Both the position numbers and the translations under genes were made by a program. Below the pieces are notes generated by a model that was given only the letters and a program-made list of their open reading frames with translations, was not told the DNA's origin and did no database searches. From assembly GCA_022036555.1 (NCBI GenBank), contig CM039126.1:16525263-16589262 (forward strand): a DNA stretch of 64,000 bases. Reading direction: 5' to 3'. This document shows positions 44,713-57,300 of the stretch, one piece after another. The stretch's first letter is position 1. Each line of letters opens with the position of its first letter. The stretch is from Microstegium vimineum (taxonomy: Eukaryota > Streptophyta > Magnoliopsida > Poales > Poaceae).

Positions 44713-45228
44713 TGGGCGTGTTTGGTTGCCCGTTTTTTTGATGGGCCAGGCTCCCGGGATGCAGCTCTGGACTGTTTGGATGCCTGCACCATCACCTGGG
44801 CCATGCTCCCAAGATGCAAGCGCGCGCAGCCGACCAGGCTCCCGGGAAACGAAAATGAGATTTGTTTTTCCAGGGCCAGACTCATGGGGTGCAAATTATG
44901 CGGTTGCTGCTGCTCTCTCCGGTGTGCACGAGCTCCTAAAGGCTGCAACCAATCAGCTTCTGAGTATATCCATGCACTACAAACACAGAGAACCAAATAG
45001 AGGCGTGTTGCACGGCTGGTGCCTGGCCAGCGGTAGCCTGGCTCTCTACGTGCGGTGTAGGCTGGGAGAGAAGGAAACCAAACAGACCCATAGTGACATA
45101 AGTGTGTGACTAGAGAGAACATGTGCCAAGGCTTTCTTGCAAGATCAATAGAAAGCAAGGAATAAATTGTTTTTTCACCATATATGATGGTTTGACAGGA
45201 TCACTAAAATCACAAATGCCCAGTTTTG
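44561..45228 (+). repeat. Dispersed repeat, copy A
   Basis: Matches the reverse complement of 58915-59214 on both sides of the MITE at 44713-45090, ending after gcccagtt. It is present again in degraded form in the corrupted duplicate. I cannot name the family. A short open frame inside it (MPRLSCKINRKQG) recurs in every copy but looks incidental. Confidence 0.7.
44713..45090 (+). mobile_element. MITE, 378 bp
   Basis: Ends TGGGCGTGTTTGGTTGCC and, on the other strand, TGGGTCTGTTTGGTTTCC form a terminal inverted repeat typical of GGGCCTGTTTGG-type MITEs. The related repeat at 58915-59214 lacks this segment, giving an empty site between gagtaag and catagtgacat. The exact target duplication is unclear, so the superfamily is not assigned. 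Confidence 0.75.
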
Positions 45229-45407
45229 GCTTGTGGAACCTGTTAATTCAGAAGTCAAGGACCAGATCTACCCTTGAGAGAACAGAACAGGAGCATGGGT
45301 CGACATTTCGGTAGGTCACCATAGATTAAAAGTAAGTCCAATCTCATTTTCAGTTTGGTGAATATTCCCGGTCTCTATCAATCCAGGCCAAAGCATTCAG
45401 TATGAGT

Positions 45408-45829
45408 TGTTGGCGCTGAGTGCCGGAACGGCTGCCTCGACGGCGATCTACGACGGCCGGCGACCTCACACTCACTCTGAACGACGTCGCGCACTCAACA
45501 CAGAACGCGAGAGCGAGAGCAGTCTTTGCGCCGCACAAATGTCGCGGCCTTTTCCGGCTTTTCCTTGTTCCTTTTATTCAATGGTGTACACGATCCAACG
45601 ATCCGACCTTCCCGGCCATGCTCGCGCACGCTGCGACGTGCCTGCCTGGAGCACGGGGACGTTTTCCTACGTGCGTGGCCTGAGAACTAGTCGTCACCCC
45701 GTGAATGCAGCACGAGTCTGACGCAACACCGTTACAAGCATGCAGCTAGCTAATCTGAAATGTAAACATGCCAATGCACTAGTTCTATTTACATCATGAC
45801 CACGATCGTGCTCGGGATTGTGATCAACA
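45408..45829 (-). repeat. Copia 3 3' LTR
   Basis: 422 bp, beginning TGTTGGCGCTGAGTGCC and ending TGATCAACA on the plus strand. Confidence 0.92.
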
Positions 45830-48074
45830 TTTCACCCCCTAATCCCGATGCACATCTGTCACTCCTAGCTGCTCACGAAGCTCGATGAACCTGATCTTCC
45901 CAAGTGCCTTGCTTAAGATGTCTGCAAGTTGATCATGAGTACTCACATGTGTAATGTCAACCTCTCCTCTGTCCACACAGTCACGAATAAAATGATATCG
46001 TGTATCTATGTGCTTACTCCTATCATGATGAACGAGATTCTTGCTTAGAGCAATCGCCGATTTGTTGTCAACCAACAGCTTCACCTGTGGTGCCTTTACC
46101 CCCAAAAGTTCTCCCAGCAGCCTGCTATGCCAAATACCCTGACATGCTGCAACTGAGCTTGCAATATATTCGGCTTCACACGATGACAGTGCCACCACTC
46201 TATGCTTCTAGGATGCCCAAGTCACTAAGCTTTTTCCCAGCAGGAACACTCTATGCTTCTGGGATGCCCAAGTCACTAAGCTTGTTCCCAGCAGGAACAC
46301 TGATCCACTGGTACTCTTCCTATCATCAACATCCCCAGCCAGATCACTATCGCTGAAACCAATCCGTTTTGGTTCAGTTGTCCCTTGCTTTCTGTAAATG
46401 TAGTCGTAATTCACTGTACCTGCTATGTACCTTAGAATTTGCTTGACTGTTGACCAGTGACTTCCCCTTGGGTCTTCCATATACCTGCTGACGATGCCTA
46501 CCGAATAAGCAATGTCAGGTCTTGAATTTACTGGATATTTGAGGCTATCAATAAAACTTCTGTACTTGGTTTTGTCTACAGGCAGAGACTTATCATTTTT
46601 GCTCAATTTCAGTCTATTTTCCATGGGCACATGGCAAGGATTGCATCCTTTCATGCCTGCAGCCTCCAAAATTTTCAATGCATATGAGCCTTGACACAGA
46701 GTAGTCACTCCCTCCTTCTGTTTGACCTGAATGCCCAAGTAGTAAGTGAGTAGGCCAAGGTCACTAATATTGAAGCTATTCTTCATCTCCTTTTTGAACT
46801 CATCAATTGCTGCCTCACTTGATCATGTGATAATTAGACCATCCACATACACACCTACTAGAAGATAGCCAAGCTTATCTGTTCTTCTGTAAACTGCATG
46901 CTCCAAAGGATTTCTCACAAAACCAAGTTTCAAAAGCTCACTGTCCAACTTCTCATTCCAAGCTCTTGGGGCCTGTCGAAGTCCATTAAGTGCCTTATTC
47001 AGTCTAAGTACCTTGCCACTTCTCCCTTTGACAACAAATCCTGGAGGTAATTGTACATACACCTCCTCTCTCAGATCACCATTTAGGAATGCAGATTTAA
47101 CATCCATGTGATGTACTTTCCACCCTTGTTGTGCAGCCAAAGCAATTAGGAGCCTGACTATTTCTATCCTGGCCACTGGTGCAAACACCTGATCAAAGTC
47201 CACCCCCTCACGTTGTGCATACCCTTTAGCCACTAACCGAGCCTTGTGCTTGACAATTTTTCCTTCAGGGTCCTTCTTGACCTTAAACACCCATTTTAGC
47301 CCAATGGCTTTGTGACCTACAGGCAGTATAGACAGCTCCCAAGTCTTATTTGACTGAATTGAGTTCATTTCAGCTGTCATGGCCTCTCTCCAACATTGTT
47401 CAGTTAAGGCCTCCTCCACATTCCTTGGTTCTTCTATTGCAAAATAGCACACTCCATTGTACTCATAGTCATGGACTTCATCAGTTGTGTCATAGATATT
47501 ATCAAGTGTTCTAGTTCTCCTTGGAACCCCTTCTGAATCCACCGAATCTCTAGTCAGTGGTGTTGCAAACTCAATTGCATGTGCAGAAGGACTCCCTGGT
47601 GGTGTGAGTTGTTCTAGGCTTGTATCTGAGTTGCCATTAATTGACCATGCACCTTGGGATGGGGACCCTTCATCTGGTATATCAGCTCTGATTACATCTC
47701 CTCTTTCTGCATCTCCTTCAGTTACTGTTCCCTATCCGGCAACAGTGAAGAACTCCACATCAAACACAGACGCCACTAGATCAGCTCGAGCCTCTTGCTG
47801 CCATTTCCATGCTCGACCTTCCTCAAAGATGGCATCTCGTGATATGTGTAATTTCTTGGCCACAGGATCATAGACTCGAAAGCCCTTTGTTCCCGTCTCA
47901 TAGCCTAAGAACACCATTGGATGTTGATCTGTCTGACATCTTAGTCACTCCAGGTCCTACCTTCTTGACATGTACAACACATCCAAATGTTCGAAGATAG
48001 TGGACTTTGGGCTTCCTGTTGTACCAAGCCTCATATGGGGTTCTACCTTGTAGACTTCTTGTTGGGGCTCTATT

Positions 48075-49895
48075 CTCTTCTTTTTGTTTTAACTGCAGAT
48101 CTGCTCCAATCTATAGTCAACAATGCTTGGAGCAAAGGCATTTTAAAACATCCTATCAATGAGAACTTTGGAGGTGACTATCCAATTGTGCGGTATGCGG
48201 ATGATACTTTACTAATCCTACCAGCTGATGTGAAAACTATCTTCAATCTAAAATGTCTGCTAAGAGGCTTCTCAGACTCAACCGGTTTACATGTTAATTT
48301 TCAGAAATCCTTTTTAGTGCCTATTAATGTTTCAGAATCGAGAATCATTCACCTTGCTAATACCTTTGGCTGTGCTGTGGAATCAATGCCTTTTACCTAC
48401 CTTGGACTCCCCCTGGGAACAACTAAACCAACATTGCAATAATTCTCTCCAATGTTGACAAGGATTGAAAATAGACTTTCTGTTGTAAGTAAATTTGTAT
48501 CATATCATGGCAGACTTATTTTAGTGAATTCGGTTATGTCAGCTCTTCCAACTTTCTACATGTCTTCACTCCAACTCCCTCCACAAATTGTCAAGCTAAT
48601 AGATGGCTACATGAAAAAGTGCCTTTGGAGTGGGGGTGAAATAAATAGAAAAAGTAATTGCTTGGTAGCTTGGGAGTCAGCTTGCAGACCAAAGAAAGAA
48701 GGAGGGCTGGGAATCATTGATCTCAAAACACAGAATACTGCTCTCCTCCTCAAGCATATGGACAAATTTTTTAATCATGCTGATTTACCATGGGTTCACT
48801 TGACTTGGAATAATTTGTATAGAAACCAGCAGACGCCACCACAGGTGAGATGCCCTAGCGGCTCCTTTTGGTGGAAGGACATTTTGAAACTTTTTGACAA
48901 TTATGAATCCATCTCAGTTTGCATACCTAATAAAGGTAACACTATAATGTTTTGGCAACAATCATGGGCTGGTAATTCCCTAAAGAACAGATTTCCACAA
49001 CTTTTCTCTTTTGTCAAGAAGCCAAAATCATCTTTGTTCTTCATACTTAACAATGAGTTGGACAGAATCTTCAGTGTTCCTCTTTCCAGTCAAGCTGTAT
49101 CCCAGTTGGTTGAAGTTCAAGAATTTGTGCTAAATTTAAATCTGAATCCTGAAGTTAATGACAAATGGATTTATATGTGGGGTTCTATTTTCAGCCCTAG
49201 TAAAGCCTACAAGCTTCTGAGAGGGAACCTGGAAGCATCGCCTCTTTTCAACTGGCTTTGGTCATCTAGCAATCTGGGAAAGCATAAGTTTTTCTTTTGG
49301 CTTTTGCTGAGAGATCGCCTCAACACAAGGAATCTTCTAAGGAGAAATAATAGAGTTCTTGAGGAATACAATTGTGTTCTTTGCAACAGTGGTAGTGAAG
49401 AAACACTAGAGCACCTCTTTTTTACATGCCCTTTCAGTCAAGTTTGTTGGGATGCCCTGCATATTTATTGGAATGTAAACTTGGATCCATTGGATATGGT
49501 CATTGAAGCCAGGTCTACTTTTGGTCACTCCATCTTCAGGGAAATCATGATAACAGCATGTTGGATCATATGGAAGACAAGAAACAATATTATTTTTGAT
49601 AATGGAAGCTGCAACCTGTCATTATGGAAAAGGCATTTCAAGGAGGAGCTTAGCCTGGTGTGTATCAAGGCCAAAGCGGCAACGAAGGGCCCTCTATCCC
49701 AATGGCGAGACGTTTTTCTTTGTGGTTTTGCGTTTTTTTTTCTCTTTGGGCCTAGCTGCCTTGTAACTGTTTTTCTTTTCTTCTTTTTCTCCTCCTGTTC
49801 TTCCCCTTTTCTCTTGTTTGGTTTTGTACATTCTTTTTTCATTAATGAAAATTAAAATATAGGTAGGGGACTCCCCTGCTGACCCTTTCAAAAAA
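48075..49895 (+). mobile_element. 5'-truncated LINE inserted in copia 3 integrase
   Basis: The copia frame stops at the codon for LL at 49896 and resumes with NRAPTR at 48074. Everything between reads as a plus-strand L1-like LINE 3' part ending in an A-run at about 49889-49895. No clear target duplication is seen. Confidence 0.85.
48090..49855 (+). pseudogene. LINE reverse transcriptase C-terminal part
   Basis: Begins within the reverse transcriptase palm, with the catalytic YADDTLLI near 48195 and the following TYLGLPLGTTKP. A TAA at 48440-48442 breaks the frame, which continues as 48452-49855. That part includes the thumb region and the zinc-binding motif CVLCNSGSEETLEHLFFTC near 49380. 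The endonuclease and first part of the polymerase are missing. An L1-clade plant LINE, inactive. Confidence 0.88.
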
Positions 49896-52088
49896 GTAAG
49901 AACACTGCAGTCGACACTGCTTCTCCCCAAAATTCTCCTGACATATTCTTGTTTTTCAGTAAACATCTCGCCATTTCAACCACAGTACTACGGTTCCTTC
50001 TTTCGACCACACCGTTTTCCTGTGGTGTATAAGGCGCTGTTGTGAAGTGCTTGACACCATGCTCATCACAACACTCTTTGAATTCAATGGAGTTGAACTC
50101 CCCTCCACGGTCACTGCGAAAAGCACGCAGCCTGCTGCCACTTTCAGTTTCAGCCAGAGCCTTCACCTTCTTGAAGCACCTGAAAAGCTTCATCTTTTGT
50201 TGCCAAGAGCTCCACCCAGATATATCGGCTATAATCATCAACAATCAACAGAAAATAGCTCTTACCACCTGGTGTTTTTGGTTTTATTTGTCCACACAAA
50301 TCTGCATGAAACAAATCCAATTGCTTGTCAGCTCTGAACTTTGCCACCTAGGGAAATGGCTGTTGATGCTGCTTGCCAAGTGCACAGCCATCACAAAATT
50401 CCTCTACCCTGTCAATCATGGGCATGCCATCCACCATGTTCTTCATTCCAAGCTCTCTGAGGGCTCGGAAATTGAGGTGACCATAACGGCCATGCCATAG
50501 CCAGGCCTCATCATCCACCTTTGCTACCAGACGTACAGGTGCAACAAGCTATGTCTTCAGCAGATATAGATGGTTCTTCACTCGTTGTGCTCGTGCCAGA
50601 AGTGACCTCTCGACATCAAACACTTGACAGTAACCATCTTCAATCTCAACTTTGCATCCACCCTCTTCCAGTTGACCAAGGCTAATGATGTTACTCTTTA
50701 ATTTAAGAATAAAGTAAACTTCTGTGAGTACCTTGTGCCCTTTATCTTTGGCCTGAAGCATCACCGAGCCGATGCCTTCAATCTCGACGAGTGACCCACC
50801 GCCAAAGCGCACCATGCCGCCCACCGACGTGTCCAGCGACGCAAGTGCCTCACGTCGCCCGTCATGTGGTTGATGTCCCCCGTATCGAGGACCCAGACAT
50901 CTTGATCTTCATCGCCATTAGCAGGATGCACCTTCTTCTCGTTCAGATGAACAACTTGTCGATTTGACTGCAACGCTGTTGCCTTGACGTCACGTGGCGT
51001 GGCGCGCACGTCGTTCACCGTTGCTAGCAGCAGTTATGCTTGCATGGTGTCAGTCTACACAAGGTGTGCCTCCTCCTTGCGCTCCTTCTTGGGCTTCTTG
51101 CAGTCCTCCGCCCAGTGGCCATAGATGCCACAATTTCTGCATCGCCCTTTCCTTCTTGGGGTGCCCATCGTGGTCAGCTTGACGACGTGTTCCTTCTTCT
51201 CGCCGCGGTTGGCACGATCTGTGCGTCCGCCGCTCCCGCCGCCTTTTCCCTTCCACTGTTTCTTGTCACCTCCAGCCGACGAAGAGGACTCTGGGATGAG
51301 GCGATGGCGGTTCCTCGACACCCAGTCCTCCTCCGTCAGCAAGAGTTTCCCGGCCTTGTCGGTTACGGAGTCAATCTCCATTCTGTCCTACGCCGTCTTC
51401 AGCCTCCCTACTAGCTTCTCAATGGTCAGTGTCTTCAGATCAAGTAAGGTCTCGATCGAACATGCGATCTGACCAAAATGCTTGGGCAGCACCCGCAACT
51501 TCTTGACGACTCTGGGCTCACCGATCTCCTCCCCTGATGTGCGCAGATCAGCAGCTAGCGCATTGATCCGCATGGCGAATCCATTGACAGTCTCCCCGTC
51601 CTTGAACCTTATGTTCTCGAACTCTTCTAGCAGGCATTGAGCATTGGCTTCCTTGACACGCTCGGCACCGACGCGTATACTCCTCACTGCCTCCCACGCC
51701 TCCTTGACCGTCTTCTTCGCGCCCAACATCTGCCACATCTCCTGCGGCACAAAACGCAGCAGCGCTGCCATGGCCTGCCAATCCCGAGCCCTCTTGACTC
51801 CTTTGCCGCCGGGATCGATCACATCCCAGATCTCAAGAGTTTCATAGTTGCATTGCATCAACATAGCCCACTCCGTGTAGTTGGATCTCGTGAGCATTGG
51901 CCACATGAGGGAGCCCTCCTTGATGCACTCGCCGGTGGCCAACGTGCTCGTAGTCCCGTCACCACCCATCTCGCGCAGGTCGATGCGGCAACTCCTCTTC
52001 GGCCACGGAGGATGGTTCCACCCAGTGTCCTCCACCGCAGTGATCTTCTTCCCCGCTTCCAATCTCCTCCTACCGCTCCGATACTAGT

Positions 52089-52510
52089 TGTTGGCGCCGA
52101 GTGCCGGAACGGCTGCCTCGACGGCGATCTACGACGGCCGGTGACCTCACACTCACTCTGAACGACGCCGCACACTCAACACAGAACGCGAGAGCGAGAG
52201 CAGTCTTTGCGCCGCACAAATGTCGCGGCCTTTTCCGACTTTTCCTTGTTCCTTTTATTCAACGGTGTACACGATCCAACGATCCGACCTTCCCGGCCAC
52301 GCTCGCGCACGCTGCGACGTGCCCGCCTGGAGCGCGGGGACATTTTCCTACGTGCGTGGCCTGAGAACTAGTCATCACCCCGTGAACGCAGCACGAGTCT
52401 GACACATCACCGTTACAAGCATGCAGCTTGCTAATCTGAAATGTAAACATGCCAATGCACTAGTTCTATTTACATCATGACCATGATCGTGCTGGGGATT
52501 GTGATCAACA
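52089..52510 (-). repeat. Copia 3 5' LTR
   Basis: 422 bp, the partner of 45408-45829. Most differences between the two are transitions. Confidence 0.92.
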
Positions 52511-54242
52511 TGAGTTAGGTGAAAAACACGATTTTCAGTCTAAAACTGGGATGCTTGCACTTGTGTGCAGGGTAAGCTCACCCATATGGGAAAAAAGTTA
52601 ACTAGGGACCATCCATATGTGTGCTCTGTGTGGTTCATGCGCTACTGACCGTGGACCATAAATAGTAATTTCACCCTTCCCATGATAAATCAACTTCCCT
52701 TCGGACCACACGTCAATCATAGATCCGTACCAAAACACCGTAAGAACGGTCCGTACCGGATTTGTTCCCCCCATATGAGTTATAATACGTTAACTTGAAT
52801 GCCCTAATGCGATCAACCAAACACACCAGTTTGCGCTCCCTATACATGCTGACCAGTTATGCAGCAAACCAATCATGTGTATAATATTGTGCAGTTTTTT
52901 GTCCAAGCAAACCAAACAACGTCGAATTGCATAGTCTTGTTCAGGTTAAGGATACACTACATAATCTATAATGCAATACAATACTAATGCACACAATCAA
53001 TCACACCCGTAATTCTTGTGTAACCACTCTTATCCTTACTAATGTGATGTTGTACCAAAAAATGCAAAATTCAGACATGGCTGTTTGGATTATAGTATTC
53101 GGGCGCATCAAGTTGCGCATTACCATTTTCCCCCACAGATGTTTCTAAAAGAGGATAAAAAAGACATCCAATAGATTGGGAGATTGCAGTGGCCGTAGTG
53201 GTCAATAGGGGAGCCAAATTTCCTATTTACATTTATTTTACTCCCTTGGAACGGTGGAATCTTTCTGCGAGCTCTGACCCTACACTGAACCTTGGAACCT
53301 TTCTGCAAGCTCCGAACCTAAACAATCAAACTCAGAATTTCCATCTACTGCAACAAGAAGATACATGTGATGCCTCTCATAATGCCTTTTGGTTTTACTT
53401 TAGAAGAGTGGCTACAAAGAGTTTTAGAGTTTTACATGTGATGCCTCTTATGACTGCATTTTAGCTTGCAAAATTTATTGAAGATATCTTGTTGATCAAT
53501 GTGATTTGTATTTGTATTGTGCTGCAGGAAGGACACTGTCTACAAACACTGTGGTCCTCTGTAGCTTTGCAAGATTGACTCTGAGGACTAAGTGAGGAAG
53601 GTTCTAGGTTGCTCCTGTGTTGTCATCAAGCTATCGAATTCCTACTAAATTTGGAGTGATTCTATCACTTCTCTTCCCTTCCTGCTGTGCAAAACTGAAT
53701 GTTCTATCATCCTCGATCTGTTATTTAGGGCATGCATGCCCGCGGTGGCCTGGCTTACCCGTTATAGGTCCATGTGATTGGTTGGAGTATGCAAGTAGCC
53801 AAGCCAGGTATTGATCTTGTTTGGCAGCCTGTATGCTCCACGCAAAAGCAGATTTTTGTGTCTGTACGCTCTTCCATGTGTTTACTCTTGCGGTCGCGCC
53901 GGCCCGGCTATGGAGAAATGGAATTCGTTCTCGTTTCTCTGGAGCCTGGCTTGCTGTCCCCGATTACATGCAGCGGCCCTGGCCTCGCTCCCGGTGCATG
54001 CAACCAATCGTTGGAACGGTGCATCTGCCAAGCCTGGCTGAAGCTACTACATCCAACCAACTAATATATGTTTGCGCTTCTTTGTATGTTTGATTGACTG
54101 ATAGAGTCCTGGCATGATGAATTAGCCTTGGATTTCCTGTTGTTGTCGTTTGAATGATTGACTCATCTGTGGTTCTCCTGTGTCACGAATTCATTTTGAC
54201 TCTGTTATTCTGAATGTTGACTGCATGTGCTTTCGTTTCTTT
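52511..54242. other. Unassigned sequence between copia 3 and LINE
   Basis: No gene is recognised. The stretch 53745-54065 is GC-rich and repeats variants of agccaggc and gcctggc, and may be a decayed MITE, but I found no clear terminal repeats. Confidence 0.45.
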
Positions 54243-54340
54243 TTTTTTGACGCAAAAGACTGCGGGGAGATCCCCACAGTAGGATTTTATATTAAAAAAA
54301 AACGGCCGCAGCATGGAGAAGAGGAGTACAAACCTGCGCT

Positions 54341-57300
54341 TTAGCTAAAAGCGTCTAACCAAAAACAAAAAGAGGACCTAAGAACTTCATTAAACCTTAC
54401 AGACTGCAGAAGACATTGCTTCTTGAAATTTAAAACCCAAAGCTGAAAAGTAGGAGTCTGTCTTTGGAAGATCTTGTCATTCCTGAGCTTCCAGAGTTCC
54501 CACGACGCAATTGCCGTAATCTCCGTGAAGAAGTCTAGCTGTAGAGTTGCTGCAGAAGCTTCCAGTCTCTCGGGTAAAGGCAGGTTTAAGTCCCAATGAA
54601 TATTAAGCTTTTGCCAACACTGTCTTGCGAAAGGGCAATCAAAGAAGAGGTGCTCAATATCTTCATCAACTTGGAGGTCACACATTACACAGTAGTCATC
54701 CCCCTGGAAGTTCAGATGTCTCCTGCGCAACATGGCTTTTGTATTCAGCCTATCTTGAAGCACCAACCACACAAAAAATTTTACTCTCGGAGTGCAGCGA
54801 GCCTTCCACAATATTTTGAAGCACCATGGGGATTGGAATCCCGAGAACACCTGTCTGTAGAATTTGTTTGCTGTGAATTTGGGCCCCCAGATCATATCCC
54901 ATCTATCAAGAGTGTTACAGTCATATGCTACTGACTCCAAGAAAACTTGCAGATCTTGCAATTCATCATATGCAATTTCAGAAAGGGTAATTCAAATATG
55001 TCACTGAGGTCTGATTGGGCCGCAAAATCTTGAACAGTGATACTTTTGTTTCTGGCAAAAGAGTAGAGCCTGTGAAACGTGGTTGCCAAAATGTGGCCTG
55101 ACCACTGATCTTCCCAGAAGGAAGCAGATGAACCATTGCCAATCTTACAATGAGAAAGCCCTCTGTAGACTACATGTAGTCTAAACACATCCTTCCACCA
55201 AAATGAGCCCATTTCTCTGCAGAGATGCGACACTTTCCCTCTATAATATTTGTTCCAGATCAGCTTAACCCAGGGAATCGCTTCTTGATTATAGAATTTG
55301 TGGAGTTGCTTGGTTAACAGGGCGTCATTATGGAGGTTTAGGTTAATGACACCTAGACCACCCTTGTCTTTTGGCTTTGTTACAGTTGACCAAGCCACAA
55401 GATTTCCCCCTTTAGCCGATGCATCACTTCCTCTCCAGAGGCATTGCTTGCGTGCATGATCAATGTTTTCAATGAACCCCTTGGGTACTTTGATGGTGCA
55501 GATGGTGTAGGTTACTACTGGCGATATTGCTGAATTCAACATTTGCAGTCGACCCGAGTAAGACATCCATGTGGATAGAGTGGACAATCTCCGTTCTACA
55601 CGATCCATGATAGGTGTGAGGTCTTCAATCCGTGGCTTTGTGGTACCCATTGGTAGACCTAGGTATGTGAAGGGGAGAGAACCGGTTTTGCAGCCCAGGG
55701 TGTTTGCCAGATGACAAAGTCTCTCTTCACTGACGTTTATTAGGAGGATTTGAGATTTGTTGTAGTTTACTTTCAGACCAGAGGCCTTTTCAAAACTGCT
55801 CAACAAGGACTTAAGGAAGTGCAATTGGCGTGCATCTGCTTTAAGGATGAATAGCGTGTCATCGACATACTGGATAATTGGGAATTCACCACTGTCACAA
55901 GGGATAGGTGCTTCTAAAAGGTTCTGAGCCGTTGCTTGGTTCACTAGATACTGAAGAGGCTCGGCAGCGATAACAAATAGCAGAGGGGAGAGCGGGTCCC
56001 CTTCTCTCACCCCTCGCTTGCATTTGAAGAATTTCCCTGGGGTTCCATTAAGAAGGACGGCTGAGGAGCCAGATGAGAGAAGGCATTGTATCCAGCTGAC
56101 CCATCTGTCTGGAAAGCCCAGGTGTTGAAGCATCAGTATAATGGTCGAGTGCTCTATAGTGTCGAAGGCCTTTTCAAAATCAAGTTTTAGGATGATAGCT
56201 TCCCTCCTTGATTGATGACACTGGTGAATATACTCAAAGCACCAAGCTAGGCAGTCCTGAATGGTTCTTGATCGAATGAAGCCATACTGATTGCTGTGTA
56301 TGATCTTGAGTATAACATCTTGTAGTCTGTTGGCTAGAATCTTTGTCAGAAGTTTGAGGCTTGTGTTGAGGAGGGAAATGGGTTTGAAGTCTTTTGTAGT
56401 TTCTGGATGACTGATTTTAGGGATCAACGTTATGTATGATACATTGATTCCTTCCAGGTTTGCCACACCATTGAAGAAGTCAGAGTACAAGGCATAGAAG
56501 TCATCTTTCACTAAATGCCAACATTTTTTAAGAAAGCGACCATTGAAACCATCCGGTCCCGGGGCTTTGTCGTTTGGCATTTGTCTGACGATAGCATCAA
56601 TCTCAGGTTGCTAAAACGGCAAGGTCAGATTATCCAGATCATCACGTGTTGGGATGAAGAAGTTGAGGTTGAAAACCATTGATGGATTGGAGGAGAGGCC
56701 CATGCGCTTCTTGAAAGAACTCAGCAGTAAAGCCGCTTTGCTTTCATGGTCTTTGATCCAAGTACCAACATCATTAAGGAGTTGGGGAATAGAGTTCCTT
56801 CTGTGGGAAACCGTGACCATGGCATGAAAAAACTTAGTACATTCATCCCCAAATTTAATTCTGTTGACTGTATAATGGTTTCACCAATATATGTTCCTTG
56901 ATTTTAGCAGTTTTGCAAGGTGATCTTTGATGATGACTCTGAAATTCACTTCTGGGGTGAATAGTGGCCTTGTTTCTTCTAGGTTGTCTAGGAAGAGGAT
57001 AACCTTGTTACAGTTCAATATCAGCAGGGATAGGTTTGAGAGATCTTGGCTCCATTTCTTTAGTGCATGCCTGAGAGCTTTAAACTTAGCCGATATTAAC
57101 CTGGTGGCTGATGCAGGTCTGTATACAGACTGCCAAGCATTCATGACAGTTTCAAAGAATCCATCATGTTCAATCCAAAAGTTCTCAAACCTAAAAATGT
57201 TAGACCGAGGGATGGTGGTTTGCACTTTTACATTGCAAGGAACATGATCTGAAGTAATCTTTGCAAGGGGGGTGACTTCAGTATTGGGAAAATCAATGGT

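Larger units (their letters stand above)
45839..52062 (-). pseudogene. Copia 3 gag-pol, decayed and interrupted
   Basis: Read from the right: gag at 51388-52062, where the expected start codon now reads TTG at 52062; zinc knuckle CRNCGIYGHWAEDC near 51130; protease WVLDTGDINHMTG near 50890, with GAT changed to GDI; integrase pieces 49896-50347 including APYTPQENGVVERRN. A LINE then interrupts, and integrase resumes at about 48074 (NRAPTRSLQGRTPYEAW). Reverse transcriptase is 46823-47542, where the catalytic YVDD reads YVDG and is followed by a TGA. RNase H runs from 46786 to 45839, with a tandem duplication of about 51 bases at 46200-46300 and a TAG in place of CAG. It is inactive. Confidence 0.9.
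45408..52510 (-). mobile_element. Copia element 3, split by a LINE
   Basis: A minus-strand copia element with 422-bp LTRs at 52089-52510 (5') and 45408-45829 (3'), flanked by the 5-bp duplication TGAGT (45403-45407 and 52511-52515). A purine tract (plus tttcaccccct) adjoins the 3' LTR, and a degraded primer site adjoins the 5' LTR at about 52074. About 17 differences separate the LTRs. Without the LINE at 48075-49895 it would be about 5.3 kb. Confidence 0.93.

Noticed and set aside
45123..45314. Small conserved protein (MPRLSCKINRKQG...), also at 10891-11082 and on the minus strand near 58990
   Set aside because: All copies lie inside one dispersed repeat and the frame ends differ; similarity at DNA level explains it.
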